A stretch of DNA of 64,000 nt from JAEUNJ01 sp052035955 (lineage in GTDB: Bacteria > Pseudomonadota > Gammaproteobacteria > Burkholderiales > Rhodocyclaceae): NCBI GenBank assembly GCA_052035955.1, contig JBPOHD010000063.1:37773-101772 (forward strand), written 5' to 3'. How positions within the stretch are numbered: the stretch's first letter is position 1; the number at the start of each line of letters is the position of its first letter. The notes beneath the pieces are model-generated. The model ran no database searches. It was given only the letters and a program-made list of their open reading frames with translations, and was not told where the DNA came from. A program made the position numbers and the translations under genes. Below are positions 43,431 through 53,289 of this stretch, piece by piece.

Positions 43431-44018
43431 TCAGGGAACGACCTTGGTTGCCTCGACGGCCGAGCGGATGACGATCTCGTCGCCGATCGAACTCAAGGAA
43501 CGGGTCATCCCGAAGTCCGAACGGCGCAGGCGGGCCTCGATGTTGGCGCCGCAGATCGTCCGCTTGTTGAATGGATTGAGGGCGCAGCCGAAACTGCCAA
43601 TGGTCAGTCGGAGCGGCTTCGTAACCCCCAGCAGCGTCAGCGTCCCGTCCACGGCGACGGGTTTGCCGTCCTTGAACTCGAAGCCATCGCCCCTGAAGAC
43701 CAGCGTCGGGTAACGATCGGTATCGAACCAGTCCTCGCCGCGCATCTGCCGGTTCCACTCATCGAACCCCATGTCGATGGACGCGGCATCGACCGTCAGT
43801 TCCAGCATCCCCCTCGATGCACCGACGTCGATTGACACCTTACCCGCAACCTTGTTGAAACGGCCCCGCTGCAGGCTGATGCCCAGATGGCTCACCTCGA
43901 ACACGGGGAAGGTATGCCGCGAGTCGATCTGGTAATCGTCGGCCTGGACCGCCAATGCGGCAGCGGCCAACAGGGCCGCCGCGGCGCCGCGCAGGGCGGC
44001 CATCAAGAAATGCGTCAT
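43431..44018 (-). CDS. YceI-family periplasmic protein
   Basis: 195 residues with a signal peptide (AALRGAAAALLAAAALAVQA). The YceI beta-barrel is recognisable by YQIDSRHTFPVFEVSHLG at the N-terminus, GRFNKVAGKVSID, and a strand with GTLTLLGVTKPLRLTI. YceI-like proteins bind isoprenoid lipids, including ubiquinone-like ones, in a lipocalin fold. The start follows GGGAG. It lies 42 bases after the NosR-like gene. A role in carrying quinone for the relay is possible but not shown. Confidence 0.87.
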   Translation of the reverse strand: MTHFLMAALRGAAAALLAAAALAVQADDYQIDSRHTFPVFEVSHLGISLQRGRFNKVAGKVSIDVGASRGMLELTVDAASIDMGFDEWNRQMRGEDWFDTDRYPTLVFRGDGFEFKDGKPVAVDGTLTLLGVTKPLRLTIGSFGCALNPFNKRTICGANIEARLRRSDFGMTRSLSSIGDEIVIRSAVEATKVVP

Positions 44019-44060
44019 CGTTTCTCCCAACGAATCGTTCTGTCCGCTGACATTCCGATA

Positions 44061-46226
44061 CTACCCCGGCCTTGCCGGCGACCGGACGACCCGCCCCGTT
44101 CCGGCGTCTACATGCCGTCCCTTGCTGCGGTACAGCAGGAGCGGTGCGCAGCGCCTGTCGTCGTGGTAGATCCCCACGCAATCGAGGCATTGGAAGCATT
44201 CTGCATAGCGTATCCGACCATCCCGCTCGATGGCATCGTACTCGCAGCGGTGCCGGCAGGTCTGGCATGGCTGCCCGCACTCGTTCCGGCGGGGCAGCCA
44301 TGCGAGGATCCGGAGACGACCTCCGAGTTCCATCACGGCCCCCAGCGGGCAGAGGAAACGGCAGAAGAACTTGTAGCAGAAGGCACCGGCCGCCAGGAGC
44401 CCGGCGGCATAGGCGACAAAAGGCCAGGAGCGGTCGAAGCCCACGGTGATCGCCGTCTTGAAGGGCTCCACCTCGACCAGGGATTCTGCGAGGCGCGGTG
44501 CAAAGGCAGCGGCGCCCACCAGACCCGCGAGCAGCAGGAAACGTAGATGCCGGACCCTTCGAAACGATTCCTTCGGCCGCCATTGGGGCAGGCGCAACGC
44601 CCGGGCGGCGACGGCCACGATTTCCTGGAAGGCGCCGAAGGGACACAGCCAACCGCAGAAGGTCCCCCGGCCCCAGACGAAGAAAGTGATGACGGTGAAG
44701 GCAATCAGGAGCAGGGAGACGGGATCGTAGAGGAAACTGCCCAGTCCCTGCCCGGCCGCCAGAGACTTCACGGCCCCGGTGACCTGGACGATGGACAGTT
44801 GTCCCTGGGCTTGCCAGCCGATGAAAGCCAGCGTGAAGACCGCAAAGCCGGTCCGGAAGACGACGAGTCGCCGCCGGGAGACGGAAAGGGCCCGCGGCCT
44901 GGCCAGGACGGTCACCAGTATCCCCAGGGCCACCGAAATGACGGCGAGGTCCGGCCAGCGTCCCTGCCAGGCGAGCAGCCATTCCGGGAGGGGGCGCGGC
45001 GGATAGGCGAAGAGTCTTTCGGGTGCCGCATAACGCAAACTCACGGACTTGTGCGTGATGCGGGGAAGCATCATGCCCTTGGCCCGGGTGACCGTCAGTG
45101 CCAGGTCCAGGGGCCGACCGGGGTCCAGGCCGGCGTGGGCATGTACGCGAAACACGCGGGCCACGCCGATGTCGGTTCCAGGGGGGGTGAATGGCAGATC
45201 GAAGACCAGGTCGCGCAGTTCCATGGGAAGGCCGTCCTGGCCCAGGGCCAGCCGTGGCGGGGCCGTGCCGGGAACGAAGTGCTCGTCCACGATGGGATAG
45301 CGACCGCCCGACGCAATCCAGAAGGCATGCTGTCCCGGCTCCAGCTTGCGCATCAGGTCCCCGTAGCGGGCCTCTCCGAGAAGGGCGCGTCCGATGGTGG
45401 GGGGATTGAGATAGGCCACGTAAAGGGTCACCAGGCGATCTCTCGGGTGCGCCAGGGCCTCCGGGTCCGCCTCCTCGCCGTCCGTGCCGACGAAGAGTTT
45501 TTCTGCCTCCGCATTGCCAACCTCCAGCCGTCCCACGTAGCCGCCAGCGACCAGCCCGGCGAAGTCCATGGGCTCGAATATGTCCTGGCGGGCAGAGGCC
45601 GGCGGCCGGGTCGAGGGCGCCGCGAATCCGAGCTTCGACCGTGCCACCGCCAGGGCCGCCGACAGCACGGTCTGGTTGGCGATGCGCACGGACGCCGTCG
45701 CCTTGGCGACGCCGTCCAGCACCACGCGGTTCCCACCCCCCCCGGTCCGGGTATCGCCGTAGGTGCTCGAGACGGTGATCTGCTGCCGCAAGCCCTTCCC
45801 GGCGTACTGGCGCACGAAGGCCTGGAAGGGCGCTTCGCCGAGCCCGCCGAGGAAGACCGGCTCGTGTTGCCGCAACACCTCCACGTCGATGAAATCGCCC
45901 TTGCGGTCGATGGCGACCAGCAGGTTCATCGGCGTGCCCTCGAATCCCGGAATGGGGGCCAGGTCCACCGACTCGAAGACGTAGCCGACGGTCCCGCCTT
46001 CAGGCTCAAGTTCGCTGGTCAGCGGCCACGCCGGTATGTCGCGGAGTTTCTCGCCCACGTGCAAGGGCCGCTGGAAGCGACGGGCGATGGCCTCCCGGTC
46101 GAGGTCGCCGGCGAATGCGGCCGGAACCGGCGCCATGCCGGCGAACATCGCAATCACGGAAAGCATGAAGAAGGCGGTCGCGAAGCCATGCCGGGACGGG
46201 GGGACGGGGATACGCGCGAAATGCAT
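44061..46226 (-). CDS. NosR/NirI-like membrane flavo-iron-sulfur protein
   Basis: 721 residues in four parts: a signal or membrane segment, a periplasmic FMN-binding domain (about 80-190, with a threonine in the KATAS motif as the likely covalent FMN site), several membrane helices (about 430-620) containing CGWLCPFGAFQE and CRFLCPLGAVME, and a C-terminal ferredoxin-like domain with CGQPCQTCRHRC and CFQCLDC. This is the architecture of NosR and NirI, which pass electrons across the membrane. No nitrous oxide or nitrite reductase gene is near; the quinoprotein genes beside it suggest a different partner. Confidence 0.85.
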   Translation of the reverse strand: MHFARIPVPPSRHGFATAFFMLSVIAMFAGMAPVPAAFAGDLDREAIARRFQRPLHVGEKLRDIPAWPLTSELEPEGGTVGYVFESVDLAPIPGFEGTPMNLLVAIDRKGDFIDVEVLRQHEPVFLGGLGEAPFQAFVRQYAGKGLRQQITVSSTYGDTRTGGGGNRVVLDGVAKATASVRIANQTVLSAALAVARSKLGFAAPSTRPPASARQDIFEPMDFAGLVAGGYVGRLEVGNAEAEKLFVGTDGEEADPEALAHPRDRLVTLYVAYLNPPTIGRALLGEARYGDLMRKLEPGQHAFWIASGGRYPIVDEHFVPGTAPPRLALGQDGLPMELRDLVFDLPFTPPGTDIGVARVFRVHAHAGLDPGRPLDLALTVTRAKGMMLPRITHKSVSLRYAAPERLFAYPPRPLPEWLLAWQGRWPDLAVISVALGILVTVLARPRALSVSRRRLVVFRTGFAVFTLAFIGWQAQGQLSIVQVTGAVKSLAAGQGLGSFLYDPVSLLLIAFTVITFFVWGRGTFCGWLCPFGAFQEIVAVAARALRLPQWRPKESFRRVRHLRFLLLAGLVGAAAFAPRLAESLVEVEPFKTAITVGFDRSWPFVAYAAGLLAAGAFCYKFFCRFLCPLGAVMELGGRLRILAWLPRRNECGQPCQTCRHRCEYDAIERDGRIRYAECFQCLDCVGIYHDDRRCAPLLLYRSKGRHVDAGTGRVVRSPARPG

Positions 46227-46267
46227 GGTCCGATGGAAAGGGGAAGGCTCGACTGGAAGAGGCCTAA

Positions 46268-46283
46268 AGCACTTTTGGTGCCT
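46268..46283 (-). promoter_or_regulatory. Possible sigma54 promoter of the NosR-like gene
   Basis: Minus-strand AGGCACC-AAAA-GTGCT has exact GG-N10-GC spacing and keeps GGCAC and TGCT of the consensus. It lies 42 bases upstream of the NosR-like gene. No TGT-N11-ACA element is seen near it, so it is weaker evidence than the other three. Confidence 0.4.
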
Positions 46284-46349
46284 GCGGCGCCGTCCGCCGG
46301 TCCTTCCGGCCCGCCCCCATGGTCCACCCGGACCGGCACGAGCCCGAGG

Positions 46350-47207
46350 TCAGCCGAGCAGGAACTCCCGGACTACCCCGATCTGGTTCGCGTCCATCAA
46401 GGTAGGCGCATGACCGACGCCCGGGAACTCCACGACCTTGGCGTGGGGTCCTCGCTCGTGCATTCGTTCCAGGGTCTCGTGGGTCAACAAGTCGGACGTC
46501 CTGCCCCGCAGAACCAGAGTGGGGCAGCGGATGGCGTCGTAGAGGAACCAGAGTTCGATGTCCTTGCCCGTCGCCGTTTCCCGGCGGAACGGCTCCGCGA
46601 TGCCCGGGTCGTAGCGGAATTCCCACATGCCGTCCGCACCCTGCCGCACCACGTGCTCGGTCAGGTGGCGCCACTGGGCATCCGTATGCTCGCCGAAAGG
46701 AGCCGAGACGAAGCGCACGAAGGCCTCGATCTCCCCATAAGTCGGAAAGCGCGGCGCCTTGCCCAGGTACTCGCCGATGCGCGCAATGGATGCGGCGGAG
46801 AGTATCGGCCCCACGTCGTTGAGGACCAGGCGGGAAACCGGCGTGTTCTCCTGGGCGGCCATGGCCATGCCGATCAGGCCGCCCATGGACGTACCCAACC
46901 AATGCACCGTCTCCGCGTCGATGCGGGCCAGCAGCGTCGTCATGTCGGCCGCATACTGGGCGACGCCGTAGAGGGATTTTTCCCTGAGCCAGCCGCTGCG
47001 GCCCCGCCCGACCACCTCGGGGCACACCACCCGGTACTCGCCCTTCATCGCCCGGGCCAGGTCGTCGAAATCCCGGCCGCAGCGCGTCAGTCCGTGCACG
47101 CAGACCAGCGCCCGGGGGTTTTCCGGATCGCCCCACTCGAAATAGACCATGTCGTGGAAGCCCGTCGGGCTCAGGCACCGGACCTTGTTTTCCCGCATCC
47201 CGTTCAT
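46350..47207 (-). CDS. Alpha/beta-fold hydrolase
   Basis: 285 residues from the ATG of MNGMREN, which has GGGGAGGGG eight bases upstream. The fold is shown by the oxyanion-loop strand VCVHGLTRCGRDFDDL, the nucleophile elbow GTSMGGL (Ser), an acidic residue in GRTSDLLT and His in FPGVGHAPTL. It has the size of haloalkane dehalogenase/ester hydrolase-like proteins; the substrate is unknown. It stands alone between the NosR-like gene and comEC. Confidence 0.85.
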   Translation of the reverse strand: MNGMRENKVRCLSPTGFHDMVYFEWGDPENPRALVCVHGLTRCGRDFDDLARAMKGEYRVVCPEVVGRGRSGWLREKSLYGVAQYAADMTTLLARIDAETVHWLGTSMGGLIGMAMAAQENTPVSRLVLNDVGPILSAASIARIGEYLGKAPRFPTYGEIEAFVRFVSAPFGEHTDAQWRHLTEHVVRQGADGMWEFRYDPGIAEPFRRETATGKDIELWFLYDAIRCPTLVLRGRTSDLLTHETLERMHERGPHAKVVEFPGVGHAPTLMDANQIGVVREFLLG

Positions 47208-47259
47208 GACCGGCACCCCTCCCCTTCGTTTCCGCGAGTCTATCCGATACCCCCGATGC

Positions 47260-49596
47260 TCAGCGGCCCTGCCAATACCGGCGGTCCGATTCGCGGCTGC
47301 GTTCGACATCGACTACCGCCGCGCCGACTGAAAACGATACCGCGCCGTCCCGATCCGTCCTGTGGATGCGGGTTTCCGACAGACCGTAACGGGCGACCAC
47401 GTCCGCCCTCGGATGGCCGAAGCGGTTCCGGTAACCGACGGGGAAGACGATGTCGTGGGCGCCGACGGCCGCAATGAACGCCGGTGTCGACGAAGTCCGG
47501 CTCCCGTGGTGTGGCACGACGAGAATGTCGGAGGGCAGCCGGTCGCGGTGTCGCGCCAGCACTTCCTCCTCCGACCTTGCCTCGATGTCCGACGGCAGCA
47601 GGATTCCCCGCCCGCCGGCGTCGACCCGCAGCACGCAGCTCAGGTCGTTGCTCTTTCGCCGTCCGGAGAAGTCGGAATCCGCCGGATGGAGGAATTCGAA
47701 GCGTACCCCATCCCATTCCCAGGCCTCGCCGTCGACGCAGCGCCGCTGGGGCACGGGTACGGCCATCAACGGATGATCGGCCGGCAGCGACCCCAGGATT
47801 CCCAAGGTCGGCAGGACCTCGAGGATCGATTCGGCACCGCCGGCGTGGTCCCGGTCCTCGTGGGTCAGCACCAGCAGGTCGAGTCGGCGGACACCGAGGG
47901 CGCGCAAATAGGGCAGGATGATCCGGTTGCCGCTGTTGGCATCCGGCGTGAAGGCCGGGCCGGTGTCGTAGAGCAGGTCGTGGGCCGCGGTCTGCACGTG
48001 GATCGCCAGGCCCTGCCCGACGTCCAGCACGGTCATTCGCACCTGCCCCGCGGGCGGTCGTGGCGGCGACAGGAAAAACAGCGGAAGAAAGGCAAGAGCT
48101 CCGACCCAGCGGGCCGGGAAACCCCGCGGCATCAGCATCCAGGCGCCGCCCGCGAGGCCGAGCAGCACGGCCCAGGGCGCGGGTGCGGCCTGCTGCCAGA
48201 CCGCCCAGGGGGAATCCGCCAGCCAGGACAGGAAGCCCATGAGCGGCACGAGCAACCAATGTCCCGCCAGGAGGGCGAACTGCATGCCGGGCAGGGTGCC
48301 GACCAGCGCCAGGGGCGTCACGACGAGACTCACCGCCGGAATGGCGATGGCATTGGCGACGGGCGAGACGACGGAGAACTGCTGGAACAGGGCGAGCAGC
48401 GCGGGCAGCATGCCGATGGTCACCGCCCATTGGGCCCGCAGCCACGCGGCCAGCTTTCCCGTCGCCCCCAGACGCCCGGCCCCGGCATAGAACAGCAGCG
48501 CGACGCAACCGAAGGAGAGCCAGAATCCGGCCGCCGTGACGGCCCAGGGATCCAGCACCAGCACCGTTGCCAGCGCCAGGGCAAGCACCCGCCGGGAGCC
48601 CAGGTTTCGTCCCGTCCAGAGGGCAAGGGTGACCACGGCGAGCATATAGAGGGTGCGTTGGGCCGGCACGGCGAACCCGGCCAGCAGGGTGTATCCGAAG
48701 GCGGCCAGGAATCCGGCCGCGGCGCCCGCCTTCTGCGCAGGCAAGCGCAACGGGAGGCGGGAGGAGCGCCGCCAGAGCCAGGCGGCGACTGCCCAGGCGA
48801 GGCTCGCCACCATCGTCACGTGCAACCCGGAGACGGACAGGAGATGGGTAACGCCGGTGCTGGCGAAGACACGCCAAAGATCGGCGTCGATCGCCCGCTG
48901 GTCGCCGATGGCCAGGGCGGTGAGGATGCCGCCGTACTCGGCATCGCCGAGTACGGCCTCGAAACGCTCGCGGACCGCCTGCCGCAGCCGCTCGACGGCG
49001 AGGCCCGGGTGCCATACGAACTCATCGATCCGCCGATTGTCGGCATCCGGCCGCACGTAACCGGTCGCCCGGATGCCTTGCTCGAACAGCCAGGCCTCGT
49101 AATCGAAACCGTGGGGATTCAGGTTTCCATGCGGACGTTTGAGTCGGACGGTGAGACGCCATCGCTCGCCCGCACGCAGCATGGGAACTGCGTGGACGTC
49201 GTCGTCGAGTTCCGGCCTCCATCCCCTGTACCAGGCCAGCGAGATCCTTTCCGGGACGCCGGGTTGCGCCCGCTCGACGCGGAATTCGAAACGGCGACCG
49301 TTCTCGAAGGCCTGCGGCAGCCCGGCCACGACACCGCTGATCCGCAGGTCACGGCCTTCCAGGTCGGCATCGATCCCGTCGGCGAGCCTCGCCACGGCCA
49401 GCGACCCGGCCCAGGCGACACCGACCAGGAATGCCCCGACGAGCCCGACGATCCGGACTCTCCCGCAGGCCCGCCCGACGGCGCAAAGCACCGCTCCCGC
49501 GAGCGCCAGGAGGAGCAGGTCCGATGCGTCGGGCAGCATGCCCTGCATCTGCAAGCAAAGGATGCCGGCGGCGAAGGCGAGGACGGCGGGGATCAT
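47260..49596 (-). CDS. comEC: DNA internalisation channel ComEC/Rec2
   Basis: 778 residues from the ATG of MIPAVLAF; the frame is open further upstream. The N-terminal domain and membrane helices are followed by the Competence domain with LLSVSGLHVTMVASLAW and a C-terminal metallo-beta-lactamase domain (VLDVGQGLAIHVQT, TGPAFTPD, LTHEDRDHAGG). ComEC carries single-stranded DNA over the inner membrane in natural transformation. Pilus and DprA genes are not in the window. The divergent DUF2062 gene starts 48 bases away. Confidence 0.93.
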   Translation of the reverse strand: MIPAVLAFAAGILCLQMQGMLPDASDLLLLALAGAVLCAVGRACGRVRIVGLVGAFLVGVAWAGSLAVARLADGIDADLEGRDLRISGVVAGLPQAFENGRRFEFRVERAQPGVPERISLAWYRGWRPELDDDVHAVPMLRAGERWRLTVRLKRPHGNLNPHGFDYEAWLFEQGIRATGYVRPDADNRRIDEFVWHPGLAVERLRQAVRERFEAVLGDAEYGGILTALAIGDQRAIDADLWRVFASTGVTHLLSVSGLHVTMVASLAWAVAAWLWRRSSRLPLRLPAQKAGAAAGFLAAFGYTLLAGFAVPAQRTLYMLAVVTLALWTGRNLGSRRVLALALATVLVLDPWAVTAAGFWLSFGCVALLFYAGAGRLGATGKLAAWLRAQWAVTIGMLPALLALFQQFSVVSPVANAIAIPAVSLVVTPLALVGTLPGMQFALLAGHWLLVPLMGFLSWLADSPWAVWQQAAPAPWAVLLGLAGGAWMLMPRGFPARWVGALAFLPLFFLSPPRPPAGQVRMTVLDVGQGLAIHVQTAAHDLLYDTGPAFTPDANSGNRIILPYLRALGVRRLDLLVLTHEDRDHAGGAESILEVLPTLGILGSLPADHPLMAVPVPQRRCVDGEAWEWDGVRFEFLHPADSDFSGRRKSNDLSCVLRVDAGGRGILLPSDIEARSEEEVLARHRDRLPSDILVVPHHGSRTSSTPAFIAAVGAHDIVFPVGYRNRFGHPRADVVARYGLSETRIHRTDRDGAVSFSVGAAVVDVERSRESDRRYWQGR

Positions 49597-49644
49597 GACC
49601 TGCGCATTAGACCAGAAGCAGGGCCGTTCCGATAAAATCCCCCG

Positions 49645-50187
49645 ATGCGCCGCCAGCTCCGCAAGTTCCTGCCCGATCACGCCTCGATTCGCGAAAACCG
49701 CTGGCTTGCGCCCTTCGAGAATTCGCTTCTTCACCCGCGCCTGTGGCACCTGAACCGACACTCCGCGGCCGGCGGCGTGGCGGTCGGCATGTTCTGCGGA
49801 TTGATCCCGGGGCCCTTCCAGATGTTCGGTGCCGTGGTCTGCTCCGTCGTCTTCCGCGTCAATCTTCCCGTCGCCCTGCTCACCACCCTCTACACCAATC
49901 CCTTCACCATCGTACCGCTCTACCTCATCGCCTTCGGGATCGGGAACCTGGTCGTCGCCGGCGGCGGGGAATTCGTCGCCCCTCCCGAGTATGGGACCCA
50001 GGGCCTGGTCGCCTGGCTCAAGAGTCTGGTGGACTGGATGCTGGCCCTGGGCAAGCCGCTGGCCGTCGGACTCGCCCTCCTAGCTTTCCTGCTGGCCGTC
50101 GCCGGCTATGCCGTGGTCCGCATCGCCTGGCGCATCTACCTGATCCGAGCCTGGCGGGCGCGGGCAAGACGGAGAGCCGCGACTTGA
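49645..50187 (+). CDS. DUF2062 membrane protein
   Basis: 180 residues with the DUF2062 pattern: [17 protein letters not shown], then hydrophobic helices ([39 protein letters not shown]) and a C-terminal helix followed by a basic tail. Proteins of this family are small integral membrane proteins of unknown function. It runs divergently from comEC and overlaps the channel gene that follows. Confidence 0.85.
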   Translation: MRRQLRKFLPDHASIRENRWLAPFENSLLHPRLWHLNRHSAAGGVAVGMFCGLIPGPFQMFGAVVCSVVFRVNLPVALLTTLYTNPFTIVPLYLIAFGIGNLVVAGGGEFVAPPEYGTQGLVAWLKSLVDWMLALGKPLAVGLALLAFLLAVAGYAVVRIAWRIYLIRAWRARARRRAAT

Positions 50188-51239
50188 GGTACGACGACAA
50201 CACCGCCGAGGTCTTCCGCCGGGCCAGGATTTCGATCTACGCCGCCCTGTCGGCCTTCGCCGTGGTCATGGCGGCCGGAACCATCGGCTACAGGCATCTT
50301 GGGGGCCCCGACACGACCTGGCTCGATGCCCTCTACATGACTTTCCTGATGGTGGCCACCATCGGTTACGGGGCCGGGGTGGAGATTTACCACAAGCCGG
50401 AGCGGGAACTCTTCACGATGGCGATCTCCTTCGCGGGCATCGGCATCATGACCTACTTCTTCTCGAGCGTGACGGCCATCGTCCTGGCCAGCGACTTCGA
50501 CAAGACCATGCGGAGGCGGAGGATGGAAAAGGCGATAAAGAAGATGCACGGCCACTACGTGATCTGCGGCTATGGCCGGGTCGGCCGCAACGTGGCACAG
50601 GAACTGGAATCCACCAACCGCCATTACATTGCCATAGACGAAAAGCCGGAGCTGCTCGAATCCTATGCCGAAAAGAAGCCGGGCCTGTTGTACATCCACG
50701 GGGACGCCTCGGACGACGATGCCCTGGAGGCCGCCAACATCGAGGGCGCCAAGGGTGTCTTCGCCGTCACGGGCGACGACTCCCGCAACCTCATGATCGC
50801 CCTGACCGCCAAGCAGATGGCGCCCCAGGTCCGGGTCGTCTGCCGCTGCAACGACCTGCGAAATACAGAAAAGATGCGCAAGGCCGGCGCCGATGCCATC
50901 GTGTCGCCGAACTTCACGGGTGGCATGCGCATCGCCTCGGCCATGATCCGGCCCCATGTCGTGTCCTTCCTCGACGAGATGCTGCGCTCGGAACACAAGC
51001 TGCGGGTCGAGGAAGTGCTGGTCCCGCCCAGCTTCGAATCGAGGCCCCTCGGCACCCTGCAGCTGCGCAGCGCCAACTACGTGCTGCTGGCCGTGCGCAC
51101 CCGGCGCGACTGGGCCTTCAACCCGCCGAAGGACTTCATCGTCCAGCCGGGATTCACCCTCATCGCCATGGCCTCGCCCCAGGGACGGCAGGAGCTGGAA
51201 ACCGCCCTGCTGCCCCAGCTCGACGACGGGCGGGACTAG
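50184..51239 (+). CDS. Potassium channel with RCK/TrkA domain
   Basis: 351 residues from a TTG whose last two bases are part of the preceding stop (TTGA); GGAG is nine bases upstream. Two membrane helices flank a pore loop with the selectivity filter TIGYG. The RCK domain starts with [17 protein letters not shown] (Rossmann, NAD or ligand-binding) and a second TrkA-C-like domain follows ([19 protein letters not shown]). It is a single-pore ligand-gated K+ channel. It is translationally coupled to the DUF2062 gene. Confidence 0.9.
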   Translation: MRYDDNTAEVFRRARISIYAALSAFAVVMAAGTIGYRHLGGPDTTWLDALYMTFLMVATIGYGAGVEIYHKPERELFTMAISFAGIGIMTYFFSSVTAIVLASDFDKTMRRRRMEKAIKKMHGHYVICGYGRVGRNVAQELESTNRHYIAIDEKPELLESYAEKKPGLLYIHGDASDDDALEAANIEGAKGVFAVTGDDSRNLMIALTAKQMAPQVRVVCRCNDLRNTEKMRKAGADAIVSPNFTGGMRIASAMIRPHVVSFLDEMLRSEHKLRVEEVLVPPSFESRPLGTLQLRSANYVLLAVRTRRDWAFNPPKDFIVQPGFTLIAMASPQGRQELETALLPQLDDGRD

Positions 51240-51277
51240 GGCATCGGGGGGCCGCGGTCGCCCCGGTCCGGATCCCT

Positions 51278-51958
51278 TCAGGACGAGACCAGAGTCCCGT
51301 CCTGCAGCCTCAGCACCCGATCGGCCCGCGCCGCCAGTTCCGGATCGTGGGTCACCACCACCATGGCGACGCCCTTGTCGCGGACCAGGGACAACATCAG
51401 GTCGAAGACGGCCAGGGCCGTCTGCCGGTCCAGGTTGCCCGTCGGTTCGTCGGCCAGCAGGCAGGCCGGATCGCTCACCAGGGCCCGGGCGATGGCCGTC
51501 CTCTGGCGTTCGCCGCCCGAGAGTTCGCCGGGCCTATGGCGCAACCGGTGACCCAGGCCGACACCTTCGAGCACGGCCCGTGCCCGGCTTTCCGCCACCT
51601 CGGCGGGCAGCCGGCGGATCAGCAGGGGCATGGCCACGTTTTCCAGGGCCGAGAACTCGGGCAACAGGTGGTGGAACTGGTAGACGAACCCGAGGCACTG
51701 ATTGCGCAACCGGGAGAGTTCGGCTTCCGGAAGGCTCGCCGCAGCCCGGCCGAGGATGCTCACCGCGCCGGCACTCGGCCGGTCCAGGCCGCCCAACAGA
51801 TGGAGCAAGGTGCTCTTCCCGGAACCGCTGGCGCCGACCACGGCGACGCTTTCCCCCGCCATGACATCGAGATCGACGCCGGCGAGCACGGCCACGTCCA
51901 GCCCTCCCTCGCGAAAACGCTTGGCCAGGTCGCGGCAGCAGAGGACCGGCTCACTCAT
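51278..51958 (-). CDS. lolD: Lipoprotein-releasing ABC transporter ATP-binding protein LolD
   Basis: 226 residues, standard for LolD. Walker [17 protein letters not shown], signature LSGGERQR and Walker [14 protein letters not shown] are all present. LolD powers extraction of lipoproteins from the inner membrane. Its start overlaps the end of the permease gene by eight bases. Confidence 0.95.
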   Translation of the reverse strand: MSEPVLCCRDLAKRFREGGLDVAVLAGVDLDVMAGESVAVVGASGSGKSTLLHLLGGLDRPSAGAVSILGRAAASLPEAELSRLRNQCLGFVYQFHHLLPEFSALENVAMPLLIRRLPAEVAESRARAVLEGVGLGHRLRHRPGELSGGERQRTAIARALVSDPACLLADEPTGNLDRQTALAVFDLMLSLVRDKGVAMVVVTHDPELAARADRVLRLQDGTLVSS

Positions 51959-53204
51959 AGCGCAGGGCCTCGGCCGGATTCACCCGCGCCGCCCGCCAGC
52001 TCGGGTAGAGGGTGGCCAGGAGGGTTAGAACGAAGGAGGTGCAGGCGATGATCCCCACGTCCGGCCATTGCAGGTCCGAGGGAAGTTCCGAGATGTAATA
52101 CACCTCCTTGGACAGGAACTGGACGTGGAACAGCCGTTCCAGGAAGGGCACCACGGTATCCACGTTGAGGGCCAGGGCGACGCCGCCGCCGATCCCCGCC
52201 AGCAGGCCCACGCAACCGATCACCAGGCCCTGGACGACGAAGATGGCGAGGATGCTGCCGGGCGTGGCGCCCAGCGTCCGCAGGATGGCGATGTCGGCCT
52301 GCTTTTCCGTCACCGCCATGACGAGTGCCGAGACGATGTTGAAGGCCGCCACGGCAACGATCAGCAGCAGGATCAGGAACATCATGCGCTTCTCGATCTC
52401 CACGGCCCGGAAGAAATTGGCGTGGCTGCGCGTCCAGTCGGAAACGAAGACGTCGGCCTCCAGGTAACGCAGCAATTCGCGAGAGACGCGCGGCGCCGCG
52501 AACAGGTCGTCCACCTTGAGCCGCACGCCGCTGACGCTGTCGCCCATGCGATAGAGCTTCTGGGCATCCGACATGTGCACCAGGGCGAGCCCGGAGTCGT
52601 ACTCGAACATCCCGACCTCGAAGACACCCACCACCCGGAACTGCTTGAGGCGCGGCAACACCGCAGCCGGAGTCACCAGCCCCTGGGGAGCCATGACCGT
52701 CACCTTCTCACCCACGGAGACTCGCAGGGCCCGGGCCACCTCCATGCCGAGGACGATGCCGAACTCCCCCGCCTGCAGGGACTCCAGCCGGCCGGCCTTC
52801 ATGTGGCGGGCGAAATCGGCGACCTTTTCCTCGGCCTCCGGCAGGATTCCGCGGACGATGACCCCGCGCACCTCCTGGTCGAAGGAGAGCAGGCTCTGGG
52901 CCTGGACATACGGGGCGGCCGCCTGCACCTGGGGATGCCGGAGGGCCGCCTGGACCGTGGCCGCCCAGTTGGGAAGGTCCTTGTCCATGGCCGAGATCTG
53001 GACATGGGAGGCGACGCCGAGGATGCGCGTGCGCAGTTCCTTCTGGAAGCCGTTCATCACCGACAGGACCACGATCAGCGCGGCAACGCCGAGGGCCAAC
53101 CCGAGCACCGAGATCAGGGAGATGAAGGAGATGAAGCGATTGCGGCCCGCCCCCCGCCTTCTGGCGCGGGTGTAGCGCAAACCGACGAGGAATTCATAGC
53201 GCAT
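51951..53204 (-). CDS. lolC: Lipoprotein-releasing ABC transporter permease LolC/LolE
   Basis: 417 residues from the ATG of [16 protein letters not shown], matching LolC/LolE proteins. One N-terminal membrane helix ([23 protein letters not shown]), a large periplasmic domain, and three C-terminal helices ([20 protein letters not shown] and following) form the FtsX-like fold. The [14 protein letters not shown] stretch is a family signature. With LolD it moves outer-membrane lipoproteins to LolA. Only one permease gene is present, so it may act as a homodimer (LolF-like). Confidence 0.93.
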   Translation of the reverse strand: MRYEFLVGLRYTRARRRGAGRNRFISFISLISVLGLALGVAALIVVLSVMNGFQKELRTRILGVASHVQISAMDKDLPNWAATVQAALRHPQVQAAAPYVQAQSLLSFDQEVRGVIVRGILPEAEEKVADFARHMKAGRLESLQAGEFGIVLGMEVARALRVSVGEKVTVMAPQGLVTPAAVLPRLKQFRVVGVFEVGMFEYDSGLALVHMSDAQKLYRMGDSVSGVRLKVDDLFAAPRVSRELLRYLEADVFVSDWTRSHANFFRAVEIEKRMMFLILLLIVAVAAFNIVSALVMAVTEKQADIAILRTLGATPGSILAIFVVQGLVIGCVGLLAGIGGGVALALNVDTVVPFLERLFHVQFLSKEVYYISELPSDLQWPDVGIIACTSFVLTLLATLYPSWRAARVNPAEALRYE

Positions 53205-53289
53205 CGGCCCGTATGTTAGCCGGAAAACCGCAGGCATCGCGGGGTGGCGGGCGGTCCGGGCGCTCCGCCCCCCGTGTTAACATCTTCCC

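Noticed and set aside
44547..47477. A 976-codon open frame on the plus strand over the NosR-like and hydrolase genes
   Set aside because: It has no recognisable domain and a repetitive Gly/Arg/Gln composition; the minus-strand proteins are clear families.
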